From positions 186,001 to 250,000 of the forward strand of contig NZ_JNYD01000008.1 in assembly GCF_000717175.1 (NCBI RefSeq): a stretch of 64,000 nucleotides of DNA, written 5' to 3'. The notes under the pieces were generated by a model. That model was not told the DNA's origin, did not search any database, and saw only the letters and a list, made by a program, of their open reading frames with translations. Below are positions 40,018 to 48,933 of the stretch, in pieces; position 1 is the first letter of the stretch; each line of letters opens with the position of its first letter. The position numbers and the translations under genes are program-made. Source of the DNA: Pseudonocardia autotrophica. GTDB lineage: Bacteria; Actinomycetota; Actinomycetes; Mycobacteriales; Pseudonocardiaceae.

Positions 40018-40464
40018 ATGAACGTGCGGATCGAGTTGCAGGGACCCGCGGTCTCGTCGGATGATCTTCGCTCCTTACGTGCATGGCTCGTGGAGGAGGA
40101 GGACCTGCGTGGTCGTGTCCGCGAGGTGCAGAGAGCACCTGATGCGGACAGCCTGGGGCCGACGCTCGAAGCCCTGCAGATCATCGCCGATCCAGCGGCG
40201 GGAGTGCTCACCGCCGCGCTGGTCACCTGGCTGAAGAACCGCACCGGCACTCTCAAATTGGTCGTGAGGTCCGAGAGCGGTGCAAGCGTGGAACTGGAGT
40301 CGAGTCACGCGCGCACGGTCCGGGCTGAGGAAGTGGGCGACCTGGCGGAGCGTCTCTCCGCGATGATCGAGGAAGAGCCGGAGCACGCCGACCCCGATGG
40401 ACCAGGACGAGTCGCCGAGGTCCGTTCCGTTCGACGCGGCCAGGCCGGGGCGAACCGGGAATGA
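40018..40464 (+). CDS. EACC1-type effector-associated protein
   Basis: A 148-residue protein. The pattern LRSLRAWLVEEEDLRGRV, then LGPTLEALQIIADPAAGVL, TAALVTWLKNRTGTLKLVV and GASVELES fits the effector-associated constant component 1 (EACC1) family, which accompanies caspase, trypsin and STAND genes in actinobacterial conflict systems (Kaur and colleagues, 2020). ATG 40018 follows GAGGAGTCGCGC. Its stop overlaps the caspase ATG (ATGA at 40461-40464). Predicted to act as an adaptor with the caspase-STAND protein. Confidence 0.8.
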   Translation: MNVRIELQGPAVSSDDLRSLRAWLVEEEDLRGRVREVQRAPDADSLGPTLEALQIIADPAAGVLTAALVTWLKNRTGTLKLVVRSESGASVELESSHARTVRAEEVGDLAERLSAMIEEEPEHADPDGPGRVAEVRSVRRGQAGANRE

Positions 40465-43400
40465 CCGGCCTGGACGGCGCGGGTGTCCGAGTCGTTCTGC
40501 TGGGAACGGGGTCGCACGGCGCGGGCTCGGTCCTGCCGCCGGTGCCGGCTGTCCCGGCGACCGTGCGCGCCGTGGAACACTGCCTGCTTCATGTCTGCGG
40601 AGTTCGCACGGAGAACGTGAGTTCCCTGATCGATCCGGCCGATCCGGAAAGGGCGCTCGACGCGATCATCGGAGCGTCGTCTGCGGCCACCGACGTCCTT
40701 CTGGTGTATTACGTCGGGCACGGGGTCTTGAATGCTGCGGGCAACCTTCACCTGGCAACTCGGGCGACGATCGACCTGACGCGGGGTAAGGCCGGATTTC
40801 AGGCATTGTCGTATGTCGAGATCGCCGAGGCGGTGCTGAACTGTCAGGCGCGCACAGTCATCGTCGTCCTGGACTGCTGCTACTCGAACCGGGCGCACGT
40901 TCCGGTACCGAGCGGCGCCCTTCTCGTGTCGGCCGACCGCGATGAGCATGCCCTGGCCCCTGTAGGTGAGCAGTACACCGGGTTCAGCGGGGAACTGGTC
41001 CGTGCGTTGTGTGAGGGCGTGCCGACGGCGCCGGCCCATATCCGGCTGCAGCATCTCTACGACTACTTGTCCCGCAGGATGACGGTCCGTGGCCGCCCCC
41101 AGCCGATTCTTCGCACCGGGAACCTCGCGAGCGACGTGGCGCTGGCGGTCAACCGCGCGTACAGGAACGAACCGGAGCCGCCCGACGCGCCGACGGAACC
41201 CGAGTGGAGAGGAACGTGTCCCTACCGCGGACTGGAGCCGTATTCGGCTCAGGACCATCTGGTTTTCCGGGGCAGGGGCGCTCTTACGGCGCACGTACTG
41301 AGCCGCCTCGCCGAGCGCACCCGTACCGGTGGAGTGACCGTGGTCGCGGGGCCCTCGGGATCCGGCAAGTCGTCGCTACTTGCCGCGGGTGTCCTTCCGG
41401 CGATCTCACACGGGGACCTGGGGGTGACGGGTTCGGCAGCGTGGCCGCATATCACGATCACGCCGGGACCCGACCCGTTCCGCGCCTTGGCGGCCGGGCT
41501 CGCGCGGCTCACCGGTCAAGACGCGGGTCTGCTGGCGGCACACCTCGTCCGGGGGCCGCGGGCCGTGCGCGAAGCCATTGCCGACGTCGTCGCTCCGCGG
41601 TCTGCCGTCAACAGGACCGACCAGCGAGTGGTGCTCGTCGTGGATCAGTTCGAGGAGCTCTTCACTCACGTGACCTCGGACGAGGTGCGGCACGACTTCG
41701 TGGCTGCACTGCACGCCGTGGCCGGAGCCGGGGAGCACGCCCTGGCTCTGGTCGTTCTCGGACTACGGTCGGACTTTCATGGGCAGTGTGCCCGCTTCCC
41801 CGCTCTGGTGACCGCGCTCGAGAGCAACCAGATCGTCGTCGGGCCCATGTCCTACCGCGAGCTGCGGGCCGCGATCGTCGAACCCGCCCAAGAGGCCGGC
41901 CTCGAACTGGAGCCCGGCCTCGTCGACATCTTGCTCCGCGACACCGGCGCCGTCCCGAGCTACGACCGAAGTGCCGAATACGATCCAGGCGCTCTGCCCT
42001 ACCTCTCGCACGCACTGCTCGCCACGTGGCAGCGCCGCCGCAACAACCTCTTGACCGTCCGGGGATATCACGAGGTGGGCGGCGTGGTCGGGGCGATCGC
42101 CGGTACCGCCGACCGTACCTTCTCGTCTCTGGACGTCGCGGCTCAGCAGGCAGCACGACGGTTGCTCCTTGCGATGGTCCGGATCAGTGCGGATACGCCT
42201 GACACGCGCCGCCGCCTCTCGTACGACTCGATGTTCGAGGTCCTGCCGCACAGGGCACCTGCGAGCGCAGCACTCCATGCGCTCGCCGACGCACGCCTGA
42301 TCACCTTGGATCAACACGGCGCGCAGATCACTCATGAAGCCCTCATACGTTCGTGGCCGCGGCTACGGGAGTGGCTCGACCAGGACAGGGCCGAGCGGCT
42401 CCTGCACCAAGCGGTGGAGGATGCAGCGGCAGCCTGGAAGAACGAGCACAGGGATGCGTCTCTTCTGTATCGCGGGAGCCGACTGGCGACTGCCCGCGAT
42501 TGGGCGATGACACGGCCACCCACCGAGCTCAGCGTCACCGCTCGCGAGTTCATGGCCGCGTCCGTCCGGTACCGACGCCGTGCCCGACGCGCTCGTCAGA
42601 GCGGAGTAGCCGCGCTGGCCGTCCTGTTGGTCCTGGTGACCGGTGTTTCGGTGTTCGCCCTGCAGCAGCGCGCCGTTGCAGACACACAACGCGACCGCGC
42701 AGTGTTCAACCAGCTACTCGCCAAGGCCGATCAGCTACTGGACAGTGACCAATCCCTCGCGGCTCAGCTGCTCGTCACCGCGTATCGGATGTCGCCGACT
42801 CCGGCTCTCTACACGAAATTGGTCGAGACGGGAGCGCGGGCATTGTCGAGACCGTTCACCCTCGGCGGGAAAGATGTCTACTGTGTGGCATTCAGTCCAG
42901 ACGGAAGTTTACTGGCAACTGCCGGCGCGGATAACACCCTGCAGATGTGGAAGGTCGACCGCGAGGGCCATGTGGCTCCGGTGGGGTCGCCGGTCGGAGT
43001 GACTGTATACGCGGTACGCGCGCTTGCTTTTAGGCCGGACGGCAAGCTGCTCTTCACAGGTGACGGCAATGGCGCGATGCATCTCTGGAGGGTAGGTGCC
43101 GAGGGTGATCTCACACCTGTGGACGGGACGTTCAATCACGGCGCCTGGGTCACCTCGGCCGCCTTCAGCCCGGACGGTCGGACACTTGCAACCGCAAGCT
43201 CGGACAATACCGTGAAATTGTGGGACGTCACGGATCCGGCGCGCTGGAAGCCGGCCGGCCCACCACTCTCGGGCCACAGCAACTTCGTCTATTCAGTCGC
43301 ATTCAGCCGCGATGGGCGGCATCTCGCCACGGGCGCCGGGGACTCGACGGTCCGGCTCTGGGATGTGTCCGACCCTTCAACTGCCAACTCCAAGGTCCTG

Positions 43401-44888
43401 ATTCTGCGAGGTCACACGGCTTTCGTCACCTCGGTCGCGTTCAGCCCGGACGGCCGGACCTTGGCCAGCGGGGGCGGCGATGGCAAAGTTAGGTTATGGG
43501 ATGCGAGCGATCCTGGAGGCGCCAACGGTGTACGGCCGAGAGGTGCGCCACTGGCCGGTCACAACTCGGTGACCTCACTTTCCTACAATTCGGCGGGAAA
43601 TATGCTGGCAAGCGGGGGAGACGAAGGTACGGTGCGACTGTGGGATCTCGGCAGCGCTGACGGTGCAGCCCTGATGGGTACACCCCTGAAGGGGCACAAA
43701 GGCCCTTTGTGGTCCGTCGCCTTCCGCTCTGAGGCAAACTTGCTGGCGACCGCCAGCGCCGACGGGACTTTCCGAGTGTGGGATCTGCCGAATATCGCAA
43801 CGCATTCTCAACCTGTCAATTCGGTGGGGTTCAGTCCGGACGGGCGGACTCTGGCGACTGGGACCTCGCCGGTCGCCGGTACGACTGCCGGTCCTTCCGG
43901 CCCAGGTGACGCCGCTACCTCTGGTCCCTCGTTGTGGTTCTGGCAGCTGCCCGGGCTGGAGGAGCCGGTCCCCGTGGCCGGGTCGAAGACGGATTCTCAC
44001 ACGAGCATCGTCGGCGGTTTCACATCGGACGGGCGTTTACTAATCACGGGTAGTCCTCAGGGTGTGCAGTTGTGGGACGCCAGCGTCCCCGATCGCGTGA
44101 TACCCGATGGACAACCGATCTTGTCCCCGTCCGGAAACTTGTACTGGTTGGGGGTGACGAACAACGCAATGTTGATCGGTGACTCCGACGGGCGTGTACA
44201 GATTTGGGACATCGGGTTCTCGCGAGAACCGTCTGCGGTCGGAGGCCCAATACAAGTCGGTCAGGGCGCCGACGCAGGCCCTGTGATCCACTCGATGGAC
44301 CTCAGCCCCGATGGACGCACCATTGCTGTAGGGTACGACGACTACAGTCTCGGCATCTTCCAGATAGGCGGCTCACCTGGAGAAGAACCTCACTCGTCCT
44401 ATTGGCAGGTCGCGGGCGCCACGGTCGACGCACTCGCTTTCAGCCCCGATGGTCACTCACTCGCGGTGAGTAACGACAATGGCCGAGTAGAACTCTGGGA
44501 TGTTACGAACCCGAACTCCATCGCGTCGATAAGTGCGATAGCGACCGGTCACTCGGGTTATGTGCCGAGCCTCGCGTTCAGTGCGGACGGGCTAATCCTG
44601 GCAACGGGTGGCGCCGACAAGACGGTCCGTTTGTGGAACGTCGCCGACCGTGCGAACCCGACCAGCGTCGGTGAGCCGCTGACGGGCCACACCGACGCAG
44701 TTACGCATCTCGCCTTCAGCCGCGACGGGCGCTATTTGGCGAGTGGAAGCGTGGACAGGACGGTTAGCCTGTGGGACACCGATGTCCTCGGAGCGATCGC
44801 CCGCATCTGCACTGACGCCGGAGAGGTCATCTCTGCCGAACAGCAGCAGCTCTACGATCTCGAAGTACCGTCGCTGCAGGCGTGTTGA
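40461..44888 (+). CDS. Caspase / STAND NTPase / WD40 protein
   Basis: A 1475-residue protein. Residues about 1-235: caspase-like peptidase with histidine in YYVGHG (H87) and cysteine in VLDCCYSNR (C139-C140). Residues about 250-640: nSTAND-type NTPase, starting CPYRGLEPYSAQDHLVFRGR, Walker A VAGPSGSGKSS (about 297-305), Walker B VLVVDQFEELF (about 390), and a winged-helix-like part (ITHEALIRSWPRLREWL). A membrane helix lies near 714-735. The rest is a chain of WD40 repeats (VAFSPDGRTLA, VRLWDVSDP). Domain order fits metacaspase-type defence effectors activated by oligomerisation. ATG 40461 overlaps the EACC1 stop. Intact catalytic and nucleotide-binding residues. Confidence 0.92.
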   Translation: MTGLDGAGVRVVLLGTGSHGAGSVLPPVPAVPATVRAVEHCLLHVCGVRTENVSSLIDPADPERALDAIIGASSAATDVLLVYYVGHGVLNAAGNLHLATRATIDLTRGKAGFQALSYVEIAEAVLNCQARTVIVVLDCCYSNRAHVPVPSGALLVSADRDEHALAPVGEQYTGFSGELVRALCEGVPTAPAHIRLQHLYDYLSRRMTVRGRPQPILRTGNLASDVALAVNRAYRNEPEPPDAPTEPEWRGTCPYRGLEPYSAQDHLVFRGRGALTAHVLSRLAERTRTGGVTVVAGPSGSGKSSLLAAGVLPAISHGDLGVTGSAAWPHITITPGPDPFRALAAGLARLTGQDAGLLAAHLVRGPRAVREAIADVVAPRSAVNRTDQRVVLVVDQFEELFTHVTSDEVRHDFVAALHAVAGAGEHALALVVLGLRSDFHGQCARFPALVTALESNQIVVGPMSYRELRAAIVEPAQEAGLELEPGLVDILLRDTGAVPSYDRSAEYDPGALPYLSHALLATWQRRRNNLLTVRGYHEVGGVVGAIAGTADRTFSSLDVAAQQAARRLLLAMVRISADTPDTRRRLSYDSMFEVLPHRAPASAALHALADARLITLDQHGAQITHEALIRSWPRLREWLDQDRAERLLHQAVEDAAAAWKNEHRDASLLYRGSRLATARDWAMTRPPTELSVTAREFMAASVRYRRRARRARQSGVAALAVLLVLVTGVSVFALQQRAVADTQRDRAVFNQLLAKADQLLDSDQSLAAQLLVTAYRMSPTPALYTKLVETGARALSRPFTLGGKDVYCVAFSPDGSLLATAGADNTLQMWKVDREGHVAPVGSPVGVTVYAVRALAFRPDGKLLFTGDGNGAMHLWRVGAEGDLTPVDGTFNHGAWVTSAAFSPDGRTLATASSDNTVKLWDVTDPARWKPAGPPLSGHSNFVYSVAFSRDGRHLATGAGDSTVRLWDVSDPSTANSKVLILRGHTAFVTSVAFSPDGRTLASGGGDGKVRLWDASDPGGANGVRPRGAPLAGHNSVTSLSYNSAGNMLASGGDEGTVRLWDLGSADGAALMGTPLKGHKGPLWSVAFRSEANLLATASADGTFRVWDLPNIATHSQPVNSVGFSPDGRTLATGTSPVAGTTAGPSGPGDAATSGPSLWFWQLPGLEEPVPVAGSKTDSHTSIVGGFTSDGRLLITGSPQGVQLWDASVPDRVIPDGQPILSPSGNLYWLGVTNNAMLIGDSDGRVQIWDIGFSREPSAVGGPIQVGQGADAGPVIHSMDLSPDGRTIAVGYDDYSLGIFQIGGSPGEEPHSSYWQVAGATVDALAFSPDGHSLAVSNDNGRVELWDVTNPNSIASISAIATGHSGYVPSLAFSADGLILATGGADKTVRLWNVADRANPTSVGEPLTGHTDAVTHLAFSRDGRYLASGSVDRTVSLWDTDVLGAIARICTDAGEVISAEQQQLYDLEVPSLQAC

Positions 44889-44916
44889 CATCTGCTTCAA
44901 TGGCGATGGCTCCTGC

Positions 44917-45624
44917 TCAGTACGCCCCGTCGCCCTTGATGACCGTGCCGACGGTCCGGACCAGGATCTTCAGGTCCAGGGCGGGGGACCAGGTGTCGAC
45001 GTAGCGGGCGTCGAGGGTGATCGACTCGCCCCAGGACAGGTCGCTGCGTCCGGAGACCTGCCACAGCCCGGTCATGCCGGGCTTGACCATCAGCCGACGA
45101 CGGGCGGCGGCGCAGTAGAGGTCGACCTCGCGCTGCAGGGCGGGCCGGGGGCCGACGAGGGCCATGGTGCCGCCGATGACGTTGAACAGCTGGGGCAGCT
45201 CGTCGAGCGAGTACTTGCGCAGCACCGCCCCGACTCCGGTGATCCGGGGGTCCCGCGCGATCTTGAACAGCGGCCCGGCGGCCTCGTTGGCGGACTGCAG
45301 GGCCGCGAGCCGCGCCTCGGCGTCGACCACCATGGTCCGGAACTTGACCATCCGGAAGTGGCGCCCGTCCTGTCCGACGCGGGTCTGGCGGAAGAACACC
45401 GGCCCTCCGTCGAGCTTGACGGCGAGAGCGACGCCGAGCAGGACCGGCAGAACGAGCAGCACGATCAGCACCGCCACGACCGCGTTGAGCACCGACCAGA
45501 TGGTCCCGGCCCGCCGCGCCGGCGGCAGCTCCAGCGCGCGGACGGCCTCGATGGGCGCCGGGCGTTGGGCGGGGACGGGAACGCTGCTGAGGTCGACGGT
45601 GAGCTCGTCGAACGCGGCGGTCAT
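44917..45624 (-). CDS. Undecaprenyl-phosphate sugar phosphotransferase (initiating transferase)
   Basis: A 235-residue membrane enzyme of the bacterial sugar transferase family. One helix (about VLNAVVAVLIVLLVLPVLLG) then the conserved core: FFRQTRVGQDGRHFRMVKFR, DPRITGVGAVLRKYSLDELP, VGPRPALQREV, KPGMTGLWQVSGRSDLSW. It transfers a sugar-1-phosphate from a UDP-sugar to undecaprenyl phosphate, starting repeat-unit assembly. It is first of the right-hand polysaccharide arm and convergent with the caspase gene. Which sugar is unknown. Confidence 0.92.
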   Translation of the reverse strand: MTAAFDELTVDLSSVPVPAQRPAPIEAVRALELPPARRAGTIWSVLNAVVAVLIVLLVLPVLLGVALAVKLDGGPVFFRQTRVGQDGRHFRMVKFRTMVVDAEARLAALQSANEAAGPLFKIARDPRITGVGAVLRKYSLDELPQLFNVIGGTMALVGPRPALQREVDLYCAAARRRLMVKPGMTGLWQVSGRSDLSWGESITLDARYVDTWSPALDLKILVRTVGTVIKGDGAY

Positions 45625-46057
45625 GTCGGGCTACTCCTCGTGGCTCCAGATACGGACCCCCTCGATCCACATCTGCTCCGCTTGTCGGCCATCCCGGTGA
45701 CCCTGTTAGCCCAACGCGTCACTGATCGTCACAAGTGATGATCGAAGCTATCTGGCGACCGGAACGAGCGGAGCCAGAGGCGTTGGTCCTGTGATCCGGG
45801 AGACCTTCTGAGACGCAGCGCGGACCAGGTAGAGCGCCGTGAGTAGTCCGCTCTGCCTCAACCTGCACTCCGAACAGCGCAGCAAGGGCTCTACGCCAGG
45901 CGGGAAACCGAACAGTCCGGACCTTACTCGCACGTAACGCCACGCAACGCGATCTCGAAAGGGTGATGCACGGGCAGCGTCCCAGCACTCTCCGTGCCAG
46001 TGGCGTCCACCAAGGTGGTGTACGACCGGCCCGGTGACGGGCGGGTCGAGGTGTAGG
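45625..46057. other. Intergenic region before IS256 remnant
   Basis: 433 bases holding no gene I can support. Open frames here are short and lack family signatures. It contains the sugar transferase promoter region on the minus strand. Confidence 0.5.
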
Positions 46058-47001
46058 GCGGCCACCGCGTGATCTTCTGAAGGCCTCTCACAGTCTCCGG
46101 AAGGTGATCACGCGATGACCACGCCCTCAAGTATCGACCCCACCCAGTTCCTGCACGAACAGCTGTCCCAGGCGAGCCCGGACCTGTTGCGGCAGATGCT
46201 GACCACGTTCATCAACACGCTCATGTCGGCCGAGGCCGACGCGGTGTGCGGCGCCGGCTATGGCGAACGCTCCGAGCAGCGCACCAACACCCGCAACGGC
46301 TACCGCCACCGCGACTTCGACACCCGCGCCGGCACGCTGCAGGTGGCGATCCCGAAACTGCGGTCCGGCAGCTACTTCCCGGACTGGCTGCTCGAGCGCC
46401 GCCGACGCGCGGAGCGGGCGCTGACCACGGTGGTGGTGACCTGCTATCTGCTCGGCGTGTCGACTCGGCGGATGGAGAAGCTCGTCGAGTCCCTCGGCAT
46501 CACCAGACTGTCGAAGTCGCAGGTCTCGATCGTGGCGTCCGAGCTCGACGCACTCGGTCTACGACCAGCCCGACGCCTCCTCGGTGCACGCCCAGTTCGA
46601 CCGGGTCCTCGACACCCTGGCCGACAAGCTGCCCAAGGTCGCCGAGCACCTCGACACCGCTCGCACCGACGTGCTGGCGTTCACGTCCTTCCCGAAGGAG
46701 GTGTGGCGCCAGATCTGGTCGAACAACCCGAGCGAGCGACTCAACCGCGAGATCCGCCGCCGCACCGACGTCGTCGGGATCTTCCCCGACCGCGATGCCC
46801 TGATCCGCCTCGTCGGCGCGGTCCTGGCCGAGCAGCACGACGAATGGGCCGAAGGACGCCGCTACCTCGGTCTCGACGTCCTCGCACGGGCCCGCGTCAC
46901 CGCCGTCCCCGACGCCATCGCCGGCAACGAGGAGGTGAGCTCCACCGACACCATCCCGGCGCTCAGCGCCTGACAGAACAAGAAGATCACGCGTCAGCCG
47001 T
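46058..47001 (+). mobile_element. IS256-family element, internally deleted
   Basis: Inverted repeats CGCGTGATCTTCT (46066-46078) and AGAAGATCACGCG (46981-46993), with weaker matching outward to about 46058 and 47001, bracket a truncated transposase gene. At about 0.94 kb it is shorter than a usual 1.3-1.5 kb IS256 element. No target duplication was identified. Confidence 0.75.
46115..46973 (+). pseudogene. IS256-family transposase with internal deletion
   Basis: The N-terminal about 145 codons are intact (LLRQMLTTFINTLMSAEADA, ERTNTRNGYRHRD-like [51 protein letters not shown]). At about 46550 the sequence jumps to the C-terminal part ([50 protein letters not shown]) in another frame. About 130 codons between them, including the first catalytic aspartates, are missing. 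Not functional; it could still be moved by a full element. Confidence 0.85.
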
Positions 47002-47079
47002 CACACACCACGCCAGCGGACTTGACCTCCGTGCCGGGGAAGCGTGCCGCCGCGCGCCCCGTCGAGGCCTGCACGTCAG

Positions 47080-48933
47080 ATGGGATCAGCAGTGGCGAGT
47101 CCAGTCGGGGAACAGGAACGCGTCCGCGCCTTCAGCGAGATCTCCGGCCCGATCACCGAGCCACCCGCCGACCGGCCCTACCAGGTCGAGTTCAAGGGCG
47201 TGCACAAGTCCGACGGCCCCCGCCGCTACGCGGGGTCCCTCGCGATCGTCGTCCTCAACGTCGCCGTCGAGATCGGCTTCGTGCTGTGGCTGCTGCACCC
47301 CAGCCACCGCCCCGAGGTCGACGGCAACACTTTCGCCCAAGCCGCCAACGTGTTCGTCATCGCCTCGATCGCGCTGGTCGAGGCGCTACGCCTGGTCAAC
47401 GTCGTCTCGCTGTCGTTGGCCTCGATCCTCGCCCGCGACCCGATCCCGGTCCGCCCGGACAGCGGCCTACGGGTGGCGTTCCTGACCACGATCGTGCCCG
47501 GTAAGGAGCCGATCGAGATGGTCCGGACCACCCTCGAGGCGGCCCGGCGGATCCGCCACGACGGCCGGTTCGACGTCTGGCTCCTCGACGAGGGCGACGC
47601 CCCGGCGGTCAAGGAGATGTGCCTCGAAACGGGCGTGCACCACTTCTCCCGCAAGGGCGTCGAGGCCTACAACCAGCCCCGCGGCTTCTTCAAGGCGAAG
47701 ACCAAGCACGGCAACTACAACGCCTGGGTCGACGCCCACGGCTACCGCTACGACGTCTTCCTCTCCGTCGACCCCGACCACGTCCCGCTGCCGAACTACG
47801 CGGAGCGGATGCTCGGCTACTTCCGGGACCCGGACGTCGCGTTCGTGGTCGGCCCGCAGTGCTACGCCAACGTCGACAACTTCGTGACCAAGGCCGCCGA
47901 GTCGCAGCAGTTCCCCTTCCACAGCGTGATCCAGCGGGCGGCGAACGCCTACGGCATCCCGATGCTGGTCGGCACGAACAACGCCGTCCGCATCGACGCG
48001 CTGATGTGCATCGGCGGCCTCGCGGACTCGATCACCGAGGACATGGCGACCGGCCTGGCGCTGCACACCCGCCGCAACCCCGGGACCGGCCGGCGGTGGC
48101 GCTCGGTCTACACGCCCGACGTCGTCGCGGTGGGGGAGGGCCCCTCCTCCTGGACCGACTACTTCAGCCAGCAGCTGCGCTGGTCCCGCGGCACCTTCGA
48201 GATCCTCTCCGGCACCTTCTGGCGCCGGTTCCTGCGCCTGACGCCCGGCCGGATGCTGCACTACCTGCTGATTACGACCTTCTACCCGTCGATGGCGGTC
48301 GGCTGGATCCTCGGCGCCGTCAACGCCACGCTGTACCTGGCCTTCGGCGTCGCCGGCATCGTGGTCCCGCCCGAGCTGTGGCTCGCCCTCTACGTCGACG
48401 CCACGCTCTTCCAGGCGTGGGTCTACATCCGCAACCGCCGCTACAACGTCAGCCCCTACGAGGAGACGGGCAGCGCCGGGCTGCGCGGGATGGCGATGTC
48501 GGTGCTCTCCGCGCCGATCTACGCGAGCGCGCTGACCGCCACGGTCCTGCGCCGGCCCGCGAAGTTCGTGGTCACCCCGAAGGCCGACGCGTCGTCGCCG
48601 GACCGGGTGGACACCTTCCGTCGGCACCTGCAGTGGTCCGCCCTGCTCGCCGCCGCGCTCGTCACCTCGGTGGTCCTCGGCTACGCCAACGTGGACGTGA
48701 TGATGTGGCCGGCGATCGCGCTGCTGGTCAGCCTCGCCCCGCTGGCCATCTGGCTCCTCGAGCGCGACGACGACGCCACCGGGACCCAGTCCCCGAGCGA
48801 GCTCGTGGGCGCCACCGCCCCCGTCCGCCCGCTCCGCCCGCAGCCGCACATCCCGGCCCAGCCCGGCCTGCTGCGACCGGGTGCGGTCCCCGCTCCCCGT
48901 AACACCGACGACGAGATCGGAGCCATCGCGTGA
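47080..48933 (+). CDS. cslA: CslA-like family 2 glycosyltransferase
   Basis: A 617-residue membrane glycan synthase. Two N-terminal helices, a GT-A domain with DEGD, SVDPDHVP, TEDMATGL and QQLRWSRGTF (the QxxRW motif), then several helices. Followed by a GlxA-like oxidase and a GH6 hydrolase in overlapping order, the arrangement of the Streptomyces cslA-glxA-cslZ system that makes a beta-glucan at hyphal tips. Start is uncertain because an IS256 remnant lies just upstream: ATG 47080 or GTG 47092; some native 5' sequence or promoter may have been lost. Stop overlaps the next ATG-like start region (48930). Confidence 0.82.
   Translation: MGSAVASPVGEQERVRAFSEISGPITEPPADRPYQVEFKGVHKSDGPRRYAGSLAIVVLNVAVEIGFVLWLLHPSHRPEVDGNTFAQAANVFVIASIALVEALRLVNVVSLSLASILARDPIPVRPDSGLRVAFLTTIVPGKEPIEMVRTTLEAARRIRHDGRFDVWLLDEGDAPAVKEMCLETGVHHFSRKGVEAYNQPRGFFKAKTKHGNYNAWVDAHGYRYDVFLSVDPDHVPLPNYAERMLGYFRDPDVAFVVGPQCYANVDNFVTKAAESQQFPFHSVIQRAANAYGIPMLVGTNNAVRIDALMCIGGLADSITEDMATGLALHTRRNPGTGRRWRSVYTPDVVAVGEGPSSWTDYFSQQLRWSRGTFEILSGTFWRRFLRLTPGRMLHYLLITTFYPSMAVGWILGAVNATLYLAFGVAGIVVPPELWLALYVDATLFQAWVYIRNRRYNVSPYEETGSAGLRGMAMSVLSAPIYASALTATVLRRPAKFVVTPKADASSPDRVDTFRRHLQWSALLAAALVTSVVLGYANVDVMMWPAIALLVSLAPLAIWLLERDDDATGTQSPSELVGATAPVRPLRPQPHIPAQPGLLRPGAVPAPRNTDDEIGAIA

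Noticed and set aside
40461..41160. Caspase part as a separate gene from the STAND-WD40 part
   Set aside because: The frame is continuous over 1475 codons with no stop or internal start signal needed.
45748..46065. Minus-strand open frame of about 105 codons before the IS256 remnant
   Set aside because: No ribosome site, no family pattern, overlaps the IS end.
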